Positions 1 to 12,071 are shown, counted from the first letter of the stretch. The stretch is DNA of 64,000 bases from Aplidium turbinatum (GCA_918807975.1 OU964918.1:1798001-1862000); one strand, 5' to 3'. A program made the numbers and translations. Notes: generated by a model from the sequence alone, not told the origin.

Positions 1-690
1 GGCTCAAAATTGCAAAAAATATTTTTGTTGTAACTCAAAAACTAGAGCCAATTCGAGAAAACTTAGTGTATTTTCAGAATCAGGGCCTCGAAATACCTTA
101 AGATGACTCTCATATGTCCTGCCTTAGCAGTGGCCGAGTGGTTAGCGCGTTGGGCTCGCAGTCGAGAGCCTGCATGTTCGACTCCAGCCACCCGCACTTG
201 CTGTTGTTTCTCTGGGCAAGAAACTTTACGATAATTGCCTCTACCCAGTGATCGATTTCAAGTAATGTGTAGTACCAATTTTAAGTCATAAGTAGAGTAG
301 ACAACCGGAAACAGACATTGCTGTCGACTGCAGCGTGGGTCAGGTGTACGTCGGAAGGCGTAGCATAGCGCTTAAGTCCGCTTTCCCACAATGCAGGATA
401 AAGATAAATCAAACAAAAACAAACAAAAGCAACAACAAAAATTGTTGGCCTGTGAAAATCGATAAACGTAGTCAAATGATTCAAGAAACTGAAAGCACTA
501 GATATTTACTACGGTGAACGGTGCACAAAGAAAATCATGTCTGAAATGTGGTAGAATTTGACATTTTGAGAGTAATACACGTGTCAGTGTTCATGGAGCT
601 GCTAATTAAACCACTTTGCTTGCTACAAGTTTGTGTTCCTGCCTCTTATTGTTTCCATTAAGATGCTAAAGTGCATCCATGCTGTACTGT
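1..690 (-). repeat. Partial copy of the 7709-10263 element, reverse orientation
   Basis: Most of this stretch is the reverse complement of about 7889-8290, for example the block around GAGCCAATTCGAGAAAAC and the block at 500-640 carrying ACACGTGTCAGTGTTCATGG. Similarity stops near 690. The copy is interrupted by the SINE at 127-443, whose sequence is absent from the 8.2-kb copy. It is a piece of the inverted-repeat region of that transposon family, cut by the window edge, with no coding content of its own. Confidence 0.75.
127..443 (+). mobile_element. tRNA-derived SINE insertion
   Basis: The head GCAGTGGCCGAGTGGTTAGC resembles a polymerase III A box in a tRNA D-arm, and GTTCGACTCC about 50 bp later resembles a B box. 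The tail is A-rich with AACAAAAAC-type units (about 410-440). The cloverleaf is imperfect: the acceptor and anticodon stems do not pair well, so this is not an intact tRNA gene. Comparison with the related copy near 8160 shows roughly 315 bp of extra sequence exactly here, which supports an insertion. I did not find a clean target duplication. Confidence 0.65.
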
Positions 691-914
691 TAAGTCGTTC
701 ACTGTTCAGATGAAACTTGTCAAAGCATGAATGGTTACAAGCAATGGAATGAAGAGCCAAAAAATAAGATGTAGATTCAATGAGTGGAAGAAGAAAATGT
801 CTCTTCCAAGCAAAGTTGTTGTGCAGAAGGTTGGTATGTAGTAATTTTACTGCAACCCCAGGAGTGTCTCGTGTTGTATCTAACAACATCCAAATGCGTA
901 TGATGCATAAGATT

Positions 915-1205
915 ATTTGAAGAGCAATTGTGAAAACATACAGTATGAAGAGAATAAGTTGATGACGGTCTCTAGCAATGTTTTTCAACATGGTTGACGT
1001 TGATGTGTTTGCTCCCAATGCGTTCATTGTGTGGCAAGAACTTAATTTGAGGTTTAGTAGACGTACAACAGGAATATATTTTTCTAATTTCTGTAAGCTT
1101 GCCAAAGAGTTGGCAGGTTTGTTACCAGAAGTTTATTGCAAGACCAGAGATTTATTGCAATGCAATGGAAATGATAATTTGCATCAAACTTCCTCGCTTT
1201 AGATG
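915..1205 (+). pseudogene. Decayed piggyBac-type transposase fragment
   Basis: The plus strand reads VKTYSMKR shortly before a 74-residue open stretch beginning MFFNMVDVDVFAPNAF and continuing IVWQELN and FCKLAKEL. This pattern (an aromatic MFFNMVD block, NAFIVW, then a basic segment and a K-x-L-A-K-E-L helix) is the late catalytic-domain signature of piggyBac transposases. A stop codon lies just before the MFFNMVD block, and no upstream DDD domain is readable, so it is a fragment. An overlapping 160-codon minus-strand frame (623-1105) shows no recognisable features and is taken as a shadow. No TTAA-bounded ends could be assigned. Confidence 0.6.
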
Positions 1206-1881
1206 AAATAATCATGTTTCGATTCGAACTTGGGCATTTCTTGTCGTGATTCAATGCGTGAGCGTATAAATCCATCTCGCGAATTAACCCCGCACACCGC
1301 CGCTGAAGCTTCCGTCACCAACTTGAAGCACCTTTCCACCACCTGCGTGTGACACGGAAATCGAGGAAATGAAACTTCTGGAGTATTCTTAGCTGCATTA
1401 ATGTCTGGTAATTTTTGGTCCCACTATTTTCTTGTTACAGGAGGCTCGGTGAGATCGAGAGCCTGCTAGTCAAACATATCGTAAGATTCGTTGGCGTCAA
1501 ACTTTAAGGGCGGAATGCAGAATCGTCGCACTGTTCTCTATTCGCGATGGCTTGATCGAGCTTCCTGAACTCGCCTAAGTAGCCAGTATTCTCAAATTTA
1601 TTAATTTAATTTATATTAAAATTTATAATTTTTTTAATTATTCTGATGACAGTGTTCTCAACATATTTTGTGCTCCCTTCGCCCAGTGCGCCGCCGAATT
1701 TTTATGGGTCTACAAGTGTACCATGAAGTAAACAAGTTAAGAAACACGGTATTATGTGTTTAGGGTTCCACGGACTCCAAAACCAAATGAAGCAATTTTT
1801 TTCTAGAATCGTAAGATTAAAAGTTTTAACTTGCGTGTGCCACCTGCTGATTTTCTTCAATTACAGTATATACTTTTTTAC

Positions 1882-1995
1882 CTGTTTCGCAACGAACTCC
1901 TCTATATCCTCTGGCACACTCGCACGTGTAAGATTGAAGGTTTCCTCTGCATCTTCCTCTGTTTTGACAAGGCGAGCTCCAGCAGAGACTTTCAA
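1882..1995 (-). CDS. EGF-like domain exon (host gene, most 3' seen)
   Basis: Read on the minus strand, a 114-bp exon lies between a TTTCAG acceptor and a GTAAAA donor. It encodes one EGF-like repeat with the six cysteines spaced C-x4-C-x5-C-x8-C-x-C-x8-C (ESLCWSSPC, then YTCECARGY, then RCET). Both borders are phase 1, the usual class for shuffled EGF exons, so it can be spliced in tandem. Its sequence is very close to the exon at 35166-35279 and shares the length and phase of those at 10320 and 13015. This suggests one large minus-strand extracellular or membrane protein with many EGF repeats (Notch-, fibropellin- or jagged-like architecture is possible; the gene cannot be named). EGF repeats of this kind act outside the cell in adhesion or signalling. 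Confidence 0.85.
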
Positions 1996-2009
1996 CTGAA
2001 ACAACAAAA

Positions 2010-2805
2010 CTAAAAGTGACAAAATGGAAATTTAAACTTTGTCAGAATGCATAAATTTTTACATTCTAACTGACATTGCAAAAACTGACGCACTGCACAG
2101 CGTGTGCAACAGATAAAGCTGTACCAATGGAAGATATTTAGCTCATGCTGAATACTCATCTGGAGAGAGCCTACAAGCCACATGATTATATGACTAAGTG
2201 AACAATTGAATACCTGAAAATGAGAAGGGCCCAAGTCCACATTTTTGGCAAAAGAGTTATACCCACCATCGTAATACTAACGCCTAGCGCTACCTCATGA
2301 GCAAAAGAAATGTCTAAATCCACGCTTTGAAACGTGTTATCGAAGGCAAATAAATTTGTATGATTAGTAGAATGGCCCAAGTCCAGGACTTCGGCCATTC
2401 TTTCATAATAAATTTTTTCATATCTTACATTCTTAGGCCATATACATTCTTATTCTTAGGCCATTCTTTCATAAATTGACGTTTCAAAGAATATGATGGG
2501 ACTCGTTCGAATTAAATTTCGGATCCTTAAGCCTAACGCTCTTCCTACCTTAGAAGCTAGTCAGTGCTATACTTGCCAAGTACCGATTAAGGCTGCGAGA
2601 AAACAAGATGTTATCAAACTGAAAAAATGCTTGCGCCAAGAAACAGGAGACATGATAGACCAACTCGTTACAACGGAAGATGCATTCTTTGATGCACAAA
2701 ACTCAGACTATGAAAACTATAAAAAGTTACTTTTTACACAAACTGCTTTTATCTTACGCAATGAACTGAAAACTTCATAATGAATGTATTTTGATATGAC
2801 AATGG
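2010..2805. other. Intronic stretch with short dispersed motif, no gene
   Basis: No supported gene. A motif GGCCCAAGTCCA or a near variant occurs at about 2226 and 2371, and inverted near 6525, with its flank TACCTGAAAATGAGAA shared between 2210 and 6540. A 95-codon open frame at 2493-2780 has a basic, transposon-like composition (CQVPIKAARKQDV) but I recognise no domain, and the frame is short enough to be chance. Confidence 0.4.
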
Positions 2806-2813
2806 GGCAAGGT

Positions 2814-3014
2814 CAGTGGCGTACCTAGCGAGAGCGCCTCCCCCCTGCGTGGCTTTTGTCACTGCATCTTCAGCTAAGAAATGCTCCGTTTTTTCTTCCA
2901 AAAAAGTTGTTTTTCAAAACAAAAAAGGTCTTCAACCTCGAGAGGGGGCCCTTAAACGTGGGGCTCTTTCGGTTCGGGCCTCCCTGCGACTGCAGGTAGG
3001 TTCCTACGCCAGTG
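2814..3014. mobile_element. 201-bp hAT-type MITE
   Basis: It starts CAGTGGCGTACCTAG and ends TTCCTACGCCAGTG, which gives short imperfect terminal inverted repeats. It is flanked by a perfect 8-bp direct repeat GGCAAGGT at 2806-2813 and 3015-3022. The ends and the duplication length fit the hAT superfamily. Its ends resemble those of the 45462-45949 element. No transposase is encoded. Confidence 0.85.
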
Positions 3015-4184
3015 GGCAAGGTGCTATCTATCAATATATCCAAGCAAATCGCAGTGCATTACAAATTTGTGAGGTCCTAAATATAAGAAGGGTCCAAATC
3101 CAGTGAGTTTGACGCACCGCATAAACTATAACGCACAGCAACACACAATACAGCTTTTTTGTTATCTATTCCCATGAGTAACTACCCACATTAACTAGGC
3201 TTTGATATCTTTAACCCTTTGCTTTTCAACGTTTTTTTGGAAGTTAACTGCTCAAGGGGGGGCCGTTTTTGGATCAAATTCAATCAGCTGTTACGTGTTA
3301 TCCGCTGATGCTATTTGAACAGAAGTTGCACTGGTGTGAAAGCAAATCATTTGTATATAAGTTTGAAAAGTCATTATTTTAAAATTTTATATGTTAAACT
3401 TGATATTTCAATTTTTGCAAAGGTACCCAAAAACGACAATTTTGATTTAACTTGCCGCTATTTAATTACCGTGCTAATCCGATTTCATGCAAACTTCTGA
3501 ATAACAAAGAGCTCGATCGAACGCACGAAGTGTGTGTGCGGTGTGCCGAATCATTGCATTGATTAGAATTTACGACTTGCGAGCAAATCTTATTGTAAGC
3601 TACTCACTGATTCTAAAATAGTTACAATCAAAGTAACATTGTTACACGAATTTGAAAAAAAAACAAAACTGCGTTTGTTGTCTTACATTTTTATCCTAAA
3701 CTAATGCATTCCCAAACTCATGGCTAGCTTCTAGTTTTATGGAACCAAATTTCTCATAAGTAACACCTTAGCCTGCTTGAATAGCTGTTTACATCTTCGT
3801 TTGTGTATTTAGGTCTACAATTGAGTTTGTAGTATGAATATTTTTAGTAGAGAGAAGACAGTTGAACAAGTTGTTGAAATTATCTGAAATTTCTAAGTTC
3901 AAATTAGGTGCTTTTGAAATTGTGGATTTGTGTCAAGTCGCATCACAAATATCATGCAGGCCACATCATAAGTCATTTCGCTTACGGGTGTTTATAAACA
4001 TGACTCATAAATTACATCCACAAAAAATACAGCATTTATATCAACAAAGCTAAGTTCGAAGCTCACTTTTTATTGAAGATTGTGTCAATCAATTCGAAAT
4101 AATGCAACAGCGAATTGCCGCCAGCGTCGAAATAATGCAACAGCGAATTGAGGAACGTGCGTAAACAAAGGAAATGTGAAATAA

Positions 4185-4262
4185 CCCACAGTCAGCAAAT
4201 CTACATAAATTTAACGTTTACAAATGTTGAATCAATGTAAAAGGACTGGATTGCTGACTGGG
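4185..4262. repeat. Mini-palindrome with GTTGAATCAATG core
   Basis: The ends CCCACAGTCAGCAAATC and GATTGCTGACTGGG form an inverted repeat around a GTTGAATCAATGTAAAA core. The same unit is present in the other copy of the host element (43366-43448). Related units occur at 47365-47430, 47625-47712 and 47742-47800. It looks like a very short MITE that moved within the larger element before that element was duplicated. Confidence 0.6.
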
Positions 4263-5493
4263 TCCTTATTGTTTGAAGCACTAAAAATACGCGTAATATC
4301 GACAACATCAGCAAGGCAGTGATTATGTTTCTGGCCAAAAAAAAAAAAATAACTTTTGACTTCAAAGATAAAAATGATTATAACGAAGCTTCAAAGTTTG
4401 TCGTAAAACATTTTACAGAGATACAATAAACATAATCATTTTGTGCCAGATTGTGAGAAGACTTCCTAGATTCTTTCCAACCATTTGCATGATTGCAAAT
4501 TATTTTCTATAACTCTATATTGCTAAAAAATGGCTTCTTTGTTGAAACAACGTGGCTACAATTCTATAAGAAATTCTTAGGCCTACTACATTGAAGTAAT
4601 GAAATTTTTTTTGTGATTTTGCTGATGACGTTTTACAATATCCGAGAAGTAAAAAATAATAATGATGAATTATTTTATAAAACCGTGGTTTGCAAGTGCT
4701 TCACAAAAAATTGTTGAGGGAAAATTTACTATTAGACGTAAAACGTTTGTAAAAGAAAATTGTCGGTTTACGTATTTATAATGTTTATTGCGCTGTTATC
4801 GAATTATAAACTGCCTGTATTGTCTACCTTTGTGGTTGCCGGCCAGCTTAGAGCAGCATGCAAACCATGCGTTTTTGGTATTTGCATCGTGTTATGATTC
4901 TCGAAAATCTCCCACAAGGTCTTTATTTTTATCGTGATATTTTTGTGCCTTGTCTGTCCTGAACTTGAAGTCATTGTGCAGCACAATCCACATCGGTTTT
5001 TAGACTCAGTCTTCATTGAAAATCTTTTGTGTGGTGCATCATTTCAAGTAGTGTCTTCCCCTAAACTGTTACACAAATCGCCCAGAACCAGAACCATCGT
5101 GTTATCTTACAGCAGTTGAGAGCCCGTTATTGTATGTGTGGAATTATTACTGTAGATGTCTGACTAAATTCATGCCAAAGTTGAGCAAATTCTGCTTTCG
5201 GGATCCTTGCCGTTATTTACGGTATTTTTTGTTGATAAGTTTGGGCAGCATTTTTCCAAGATAAATGAAGACATCGGTATTGTTCGTCACTTAGATTTAG
5301 TTTTCTCAGCATTGTTTATTCATTCTTTGATCCACTAGTTTGTCCCACTTTTGGTATAATCGGATCGTTTATAGCCTAAATGGCGGGTCTTCACAATAGC
5401 CGGCCTCTTATACATTGGCGCAACGTATTCAGATGTTGAATCAATGATGAAGAAAGCTGATTTGTTGTTTGTCTTATGTGACGCCTAACTTTA

Positions 5494-5597
5494 TGCCTCG
5501 TCTACAGTACAAAATATTTTGTAATGTACATTGTGTACATTGTACATTTTGTTTGTAGGCCTACATTACAAAATATTTTGTAATGTAGATGAAGCAT
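5494..5597. repeat. Pair of perfect AT palindromes
   Basis: TACAAAATATTTTGTA (5508-5523) recurs inside a 24-bp perfect palindrome at 5563-5586. Between them lies a TACATTGTGTACATTGTACA stretch that is itself partly self-complementary. The sister copy near 42135 keeps only one palindrome, so copy A gained, or copy B lost, a repeat unit here. It could form a cruciform or hairpin. Confidence 0.55.
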
Positions 5598-6467
5598 TAT
5601 CATCTTTATTTTGCGCTCTTTGGAACAAAACACAGTGCACTGTGAAACAAAAATACAGGACATAACAACAAGTAGGCGACATAAATCAATGAAGGGACGC
5701 CATCGAGTTAGCTGCTACGTGTAAATGAAGCCTATCTCATAATTTTGAGTATCTCACAATTACTGTTTGCAAAAACGCTATTTCTCCGGCTTCTCCCAAA
5801 AGCATTTGCAGTGATACATTTCCTCAATTGCAAGTTTTGTCAATGAGAGCATTTCCATAGAACGTTTATTTCGAAACCAAGTTTTCGTGTCTTTATCCAA
5901 GAGAAGATTTCTTATTGTAACGTTTTTTATTCGTCAATGAATATTATCTGCTTGAAACAACTGTTTTGAATAGTTTGTGGCCTCCATAGTCTACTATTTT
6001 GATCGTGGATTGCTATTCTTCTTTGTAGAGCTGATAACGCAAAAAACGTTTGCTATTATTGTTTCTAATTAACAGCTTTGCGATCACTGGCTTTTCTTTG
6101 TAGCATAAGAAATAACGCGCTTTGTATTATTGAGGTCAAACCAAACAAAAGAAAGCAAGAGAATGCTTCTCTCTGCTCGCGCATATCGATGCACGAAGCA
6201 ATTATGAGCTTATGGCTTGTCATCGCAATGTAATCCATTTCACGCTTTGCTGGAAGTTAGCTAGAAATAGCAAAAATTCACCAAAATCTTGAATTTACAA
6301 GAAAACTACACAACTTTTAGCATCAAATTTAATATCATCAGATCCGCCTGGCAATTTTAGGAAAAGTCAAGAAAAACCAAGTGCATGGCGTTACTGTGCT
6401 TCAAATAATTAAAGGAAATATGAGGGGGGGGCCAAATCCGGCCTCCCTTTGAGGAGCAAAGTGTTAA

Positions 6468-7700
6468 CAAAAAAAAAATTGTGAAGTTTTTTTTGATTTT
6501 CTCGAAATAGTATCACTTGGACTTGGGCCATTCTCATTTTCAGGTATTCAATTCTATACCGAAGACATATTAAATTTACACACTGCCTTCCATAGTGGCA
6601 CAACGAAGACAAGCACAAGCTTCCAGGCAGTCACAACACGAACATTACTAGAATTTCTTCTTGTGGTTGTTTTGCATTTACTTAACTTGTTTATTTGAAT
6701 AAGGGAAAGAATAAATGTGACTGCAACGTAATTTCAATCAAGAAGCAAGTATTATAAATTTTTTTTATAAAATTAAATTTAATATCTCCTTTAAAATTTC
6801 ACGATTATCTCTTGCAATATGATTAAAACGTTTATACATGTATATAAGACAAGTATAAGACAATATATAAATCTACGAACAGCCACCTCATGTACTGTAT
6901 GAGTGGATATGTACGTTATACATAATTTACCACATGCATCTTACACATGGAACCATGACTACCTAGAGATACGGCCTAATTTGTTACATTCTGCAAACTT
7001 TTCTACATTTTGCTAAGTTTTGGTAACTGTCTAAATGAAATGTTATAAAAATAATAGTATAAAGTTATTTTTGCTGTTTTTCCAGTGTCATAATTGGGTT
7101 TTAATACCACCAGGCTTAACAATCAAATATAATTTTATTCACAAAATTTCAGTTAGACCGTTAGCCATTTCTCAAGAGATTGATTAAAAGTTTTTAACTT
7201 ACTTTCCTTATTACTTGATGCTTCAAAAAGATTTTTTATCATTACGAGTCAGCAAAAAGCGACAAATATTTCATAAATTTTAGTCAGACAATAGCTGTAG
7301 TCAAAGTCTGCAAAATGTGGAAAATCCGGCTTAACCTCCAGGCAGCTATGATGAAACACAATGGTAGGTTGGGACCTGCAGTGCAGGTTGCACTGCACTA
7401 TGTTGCACTGGAGTTTGTTATTTTTGTTACCTTTTTACAAATCGCATTTGTGACTAGGAAGAAAACAAAATCAAATATGAAATTGTTAACATTGTAAGTT
7501 GAAAAGCGAAGATTTTGTTTATTCTGCACTGTAAGTTTACGAGTAACAAGGAAGACAAATGTAACGGCCTGGACCAATTCGCCCTTATGAACTTAAGATC
7601 AGACTGGTTCATGGAAATGGATTTTACTGCAGAGAAGCGACTTGGATAATTCCATTGATACAAGAATTAATGACACAACAACTATTTGATAGCAAAGAAC
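6468..7700. other. AT-rich stretch without recognised gene
   Basis: Contains poly-A and poly-T runs and short frames only. An inverted copy of the GGCCCAAGTCCA motif lies near 6525. I see no exon, RNA gene or bounded element. Confidence 0.5.
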
Positions 7701-7708
7701 TTGTACAT

Positions 7709-10263
7709 TAGGCTGGCGCAAAATCTCGAAAAAAAATTTTTTTTCTTTTAAATTTTTCGTCAGTTTGGAATATTGTTCCTTTTGGTAAATGTACCTCCTA
7801 CACCAAATTTCACAAAAAAATATTAACGTTTGACCCTGGTTCACCTGGTTTGAATTTTTTCAAAATATCAAATTTTCGCTTATCCCTGAAACTGCTCACC
7901 CGCTGTATTCTAATGCACTCTAGCGTCTTAATGGACAAAATAAGAGGCAGTAACACAAACTTGTAGCAAGCAAAGTGGTTTAATTAGCAACTCCATGAAC
8001 ACTGACACGTGTATTACTCTCAAAATGTCGAATTCTACCACATTTCAGACATGATTTTCTTTGTGCACCCTTCACGTAATAAATATCTACTGCTTTCAGT
8101 TTCTTGAATCATTTGACGATGTTTATCGATTTTCACAGGCCAACAAAACTTTTTTTACATAAAGGCAGGACATGTGAGAGTCATTTTAAGGTATTTCGAG
8201 GCCCCTGATTCTGAAAATGCACTAAGTTTTCTCGAATTTGCTTTAATTTTTGAGTTACAGCAAAAATATTTTTTCGCAATTTTGAGCCCCTATAGATTTA
8301 ACGTCGTGTCGTTTACTACATAGACAAAACTGGAAGTAATCCCAGACACATTTCTGAGTTGTATAAACGCTATTTGGAACCAATCACGTTGATTACAACC
8401 CAAACAAACAGCTATTTAACGTTTACTGGCCTAGTAACAATCAAAATATGATGTGAAGTAAGCCTGAGGATACAAGATGTAGAATATATAACTTGCGTTT
8501 TGCATTAATATATTTGTTGATTTCAACAGTCTCAGACTTACTAAGTAAGCTACTAAGTACAAACAAAATGCATACATTGTTGTGCTTAACAAACTAGACA
8601 AATAAGCAAAACAAAGCTATCGATGAACAAACGCAACTGTTTATTATGATTGGCCTACTGAGCAACACCCATCAAGGTACGAAGGCCATTCATATGATTA
8701 CAGAATACAAAGTTATGTTCTTCAGTAAAGTAGCTGCTTAGAATTTTATCCTTGCTGCGGAAGAATGTAATCTTGGCCTTGGAGTTAAGAATGCCATGTT
8801 GATCGAGATGAGGAGCCAAGATTGCAGCTACCACTTTTGATAACTAAATCTTTAACTACTACAGTAGGTGGTAGAAATGGTTTTGAGAAAAAAACTTGAC
8901 CTTGCTCCAAAACATTACTGAAGGTATTGAGGTTACTCTCAGTCATGCTCGTTTTCCTATTGTTTCAAGCAAATCACAACTTGAAACAAGAGAGGGCAAA
9001 CAAAAAACAGAAATAGCAACATCCACGCAATGACTGCCTTTGACACACTTCATGTAAACATGATGTTCCAACTTCCTTCGAACATCCTCACCGTGCAGAA
9101 GTATCAATTTTCATGGTGATTCCACGGCTCTCTTTATGCCATGACACTCTGAACTTCTTAGCCTTGAGCCCAGAAACGGGTTTGAGTGCAATGTTTGCAT
9201 ACTTTAGGAGGAACCCAGGACTTATCTTGATCACCCAGCTTCATGTCAAAGTAATAATAATAATGCTTGTTTTTATATAGCGCTGTATCTATCGCAAAAA
9301 GCGTTGGTCCTCTGCGTTGCCTCATGCAGCAAAATATATCTGGGTTGTTTGTACAGCATCCTACTTGTCAAAGGCATATTTTATTAGCCTATGCCATTTA
9401 TTAGCCTATAGATCAAAAAAAATTCTTGCATCAAAGACTTGGCCTTAGCAAAGGCTTTGAATAAAATTTCATTTGTACAAGTATCCATTTCAGTAGGCCT
9501 ACCTTTTCAATATAAAGCTGCATTCATAAACACATGACTTTCGGGCTATTTTTCTTGTGAGGTAGGCCTACTGATTCACAACTGTTTTCATTGAATATTC
9601 ATGTCTCCCTTACATTAATCACAGTTCATTTCGACCCTTGCTTGCGTCTTGAAGTTTCGTATGATATCAACCAATTGAACTAGACAAGAGCAATTATGAC
9701 ATCACAATGGTAAGCAGGGCTGAAAATAAGTAATTTGCCGATTGAAAGCTTTTGAGTAAGGACTTCAAAAATATTTTCATTGTCGAATATCTCGAAAACT
9801 AGAGCCAATTCGAAAAAAATAAGTGCATTTTCGGAATCAGGGGCCCTGAAATACTCTAAAATGACTCTCATCTTTTGTGCCAAATTTTTTTTTGTTGGTT
9901 GATGTTATAGATTCACTGACTGCGAAAAGGCTGTAAAATCAACTAAAATGACACTAAAAGCATGCACTATTAGTGACTCTCAGACTTGGAGTAGGGTGAA
10001 GATGTTCCACGTGGAAGTTAACAGAGGAAGTGACGTCAAAATCACGTAGTCAAATTTTGGGAAATCCTCTCTTCAGATACTGCTAAACCACTTCGAAATT
10101 TACTAATTTTTCAGAAAAATTCAGAACTTCTCCTTGGGTGAACCAGGGTCAAAGGTCAAAACCCAACAAAAATTTTTGGTTTACAAATATCAGTGAGCAA
10201 AATGGAACATTATTCCAAACTGACGAAAATTTTAAAGAACATCAAGGAAAATGAGCCACCCTA
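7709..10263. mobile_element. 2.55-kb TIR element with 8-bp duplication
   Basis: The ends are TAGGCTGGCGC at 7709 and GAGCCACCCTA at 10263, so the inverted termini are TAGG(G/C)TGGC. Inverted similarity continues patchily for about 500 bp on each side (7709-8290 against 9700-10263). A perfect 8-bp direct repeat TTGTACAT flanks it (7701-7708, 10264-10271). The terminal motif and duplication length match the element at 27961-31270, so I treat them as one superfamily. The interior holds a decayed minus-strand coding remnant (about 9050-9250) and a short (TAA)n plus TATATAGCGCTG tract at 9253-9300. The superfamily name is not established. Confidence 0.8.
9050..9250 (-). pseudogene. Remnant of transposon protein with KLGDQDKSW motif
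   Basis: The minus strand reads FDMKLGDQDKSWVPP, KVCKHC, RFWAQG and, after breaks, REPWNHHEN with YFC. I recognise this as the N-terminal part of a protein family that recurs many times per genome in arthropods and other invertebrates, with a C-x2-C...C-x2-C-like zinc region after a KLGDQDKxWxPH block. At least two in-frame stops break it here. Later parts of what I believe is the same family appear at 51480-51960 and 57763-58400. The role is presumably transposition; the catalytic mechanism is unknown to me. Confidence 0.5.
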
Positions 10264-10319
10264 TTGTACATCTACTGTATGCAATAACTAATTGCGGAAC
10301 CTTTTAGATTAAATCTTAC

Positions 10320-10433
10320 TAATTTCACAATTATCCCCAGAGATATGAGCCGGACAGCCACAAAGGAATCCATTTCCCCTTTCGTGGCAAGTTCCTCCGT
10401 TCCTACATGGGTTGTTGTCGCATTGTCCAACTC
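10320..10433 (-). CDS. EGF-like domain exon (host gene)
   Basis: A 114-bp minus-strand exon between a TTTTCAG acceptor and a GTAAGA donor, phase 1 at both ends. It encodes one EGF-like repeat with GQCDNNPCRNGGTC, FLCGC and then a final cysteine in SGDNCEI. The NGGTC segment is the classic EGF loop. It differs more from the other three exons than they do from one another but keeps the same length and phase, so it is most likely another module of the same gene. It lies 49 bp outside the target duplication of the 7709-10263 element, so the transposon inserted in the intron just downstream without damaging the donor. Confidence 0.85.
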
Positions 10434-11137
10434 CTGAAAATTATTAATAATGAACCTCTGGTGCGCCCAAATGGGTGTCACAAAGAATAGATAAAGTATA
10501 TGATATAAGGTTACTTTAGGCGATGTTGCCACACATAGGGATTTATCCCAACGGTTAGGATTTTAGGCATCTCTAGGGAATCTCTACGGGAATGTTCACA
10601 GTAAGCTAATTAAACTTATGACAGTTTTCATCTTGACACTCACAATTACGAAAGCAAATAAATAATAAAATTCGCTAATGATAAACGTGTATATTGCCCG
10701 CAAAGAGCTATAGCTTTGCAGATGCGTGTGAGTGTCTGCTTGATGTTTAGTATGATATGGATTTTTGCTTATTGTGATATGTAGTCTCAGCTCTGGAAAA
10801 ACATCGTATAGGTGTAACGTCAATAATGTGTTGGAGTTCAATTCAAATGCAAAGAAGCCAAAGTGCGTAGCTTCCAAACCACTCAACTCTGGTTCGTCAT
10901 CCATTAAAGATGAATGCGACAATAACTAGCTGACTAAATTGAACTAGAAACTAAAAGAAACGTGGCCAAGCGAGAGCAATTCCTTTTCCTATTCGCTCAT
11001 AAACAACACATAATAGTTCAAATGCATTGTTGTAAGAATCAGATCATGAATAATATCTTTTTTATCACCAAAATACTTTTGGCAACGGAATGAACTTTCA
11101 AAAACGTGACTACTTTATGGAAGTCCCAACAAAATAT
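10434..11137. other. Intron, no recognised gene
   Basis: Between the EGF exon and the piggyBac-like element I see no exon, RNA gene or repeat boundary. A 108-codon minus-strand frame (10596-10922) has no recognisable features. Confidence 0.45.
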
Positions 11138-11951
11138 TTAAGCCTTAAACTCCTATGTGGGTCTCTAGTGACCCGAGCTGTCTTTACTTGTGGGTCTCTA
11201 GTGACCCGAGCTCCATATCTTTGAGGCATCTAGCTATATTCTGTATGGCTTCCAGTATTCTCAAAACATTTATTCTTCGCCCATTTCACATTTATAATTT
11301 TAAAAATATTCCACTGGTAAAATAGTTACTGCTGTTTTAGAAGAAAAAACTTATAGGGTCTCTGGAGACCTATGTTAGGTAATAGTGCAACTTTTTTTGA
11401 ATAACAGTTTATTTTGCCAGCAGTAGGTTTTTAAAGTACCACCAATATTAAATTTAATTCGTATAATAAATAAACCATAAAACAACTTCCTATATTTTTA
11501 ATTATTGGCCAAATTTTTGTATAGTTTTCCCGTTGAATTTGTAACAACAAATACGAAAAGGGTTGGATCAAGCTTGTTTGGTTTTAGTGACAGGCAAACG
11601 TTAGTATCGTATGTGCCAAGGAAAAACGAAGTTGTAGTTTTACTATCAACTATGCTAACAAAGTTGTGATAACAAAAGTGATGATAACAAAGTTGATGCA
11701 GATAAAGTTTTACCTGACACAGGCCGGGTTTAGGGGTAGGGGGCAGAGGGTGCATGTGCCCGCAGCCCAAGACTTTTAAAGCCCCCCCCCTACGTGGAAA
11801 TATGTGGTTTTGTGTTTTTTTTTTCTTTCAGCCTTACAAGTTTTTGCAAAATGCTGTGCAGTGCTGGATTAATGCTACTGTAGACGTAGAGGTGGTTTTT
11901 CGCGACGTAGGCGCAAAAAAAATTTTTTGCACGGGGCCCCCCATGTAAAAG

Positions 11952-12071
11952 TGCCACATCTGTCCATTTTGTATGGATCGTAAAACACCTCATGTGTGCG
12001 AGGATTGTAATGAGCCGTGTTGTATCGAACACCAACAAGTCACGGTTTTATGCTCCTATTGTGCTGCATGA
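11952..12071 (+). pseudogene. piggyBac-type transposase Cys-rich C-terminus
   Basis: The frame reads CHICPFCMDRKTPHVC then EDCNEPCCIEH and VLCSYCAA before a TGA stop. C-x2-C, C-x2-C, C-x2-H and a final C-x2-C pair are the zinc-binding tail that follows the catalytic domain in many piggyBac transposases, where it binds the transposon ends. The catalytic DDD domain is not readable upstream, so this is the last part of a truncated gene. Orientation and position, close to the right end of a TTAA-flanked element, agree with the assignment. Confidence 0.7.

Larger units (their letters stand above)
3215..6463 (+). mobile_element. 3.2-kb TTAA-flanked element, copy A
   Basis: It begins CCCTTTGCTTTTCAA after TTAA (3211-3214) and ends TTGAGGAGCAAAGTG before TTAA (6464-6467). 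These are imperfect inverted ends with the TTAA duplication typical of piggyBac-type insertion. A second near-full-length copy lies in opposite orientation at 41241-44403, and right-end fragments lie at 13595-13743 and 36360-36860. All internal frames are short and none shows a transposase motif, so it is probably non-autonomous. Internal landmarks are a mini-palindrome (4185-4262) and AT-rich perfect palindromes (5508-5586). Confidence 0.8.

Noticed and set aside
127-200. An intact tRNA gene
   Set aside because: A- and B-box-like motifs exist, but acceptor and anticodon stems do not pair well and an A-rich tail follows, so a SINE is more likely.
623-1105. A 160-codon minus-strand frame with hydrophobic stretches
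   Set aside because: No recognisable domain; it overlaps, antisense, a piggyBac-type transposase fragment that explains the sequence better.
4804-5119. A 70-codon frame with CGLCC, suggesting a piggyBac Cys-rich tail
   Set aside because: Cysteine spacing does not continue, and the mate in the sister copy (42502-42780) gives no better pattern.
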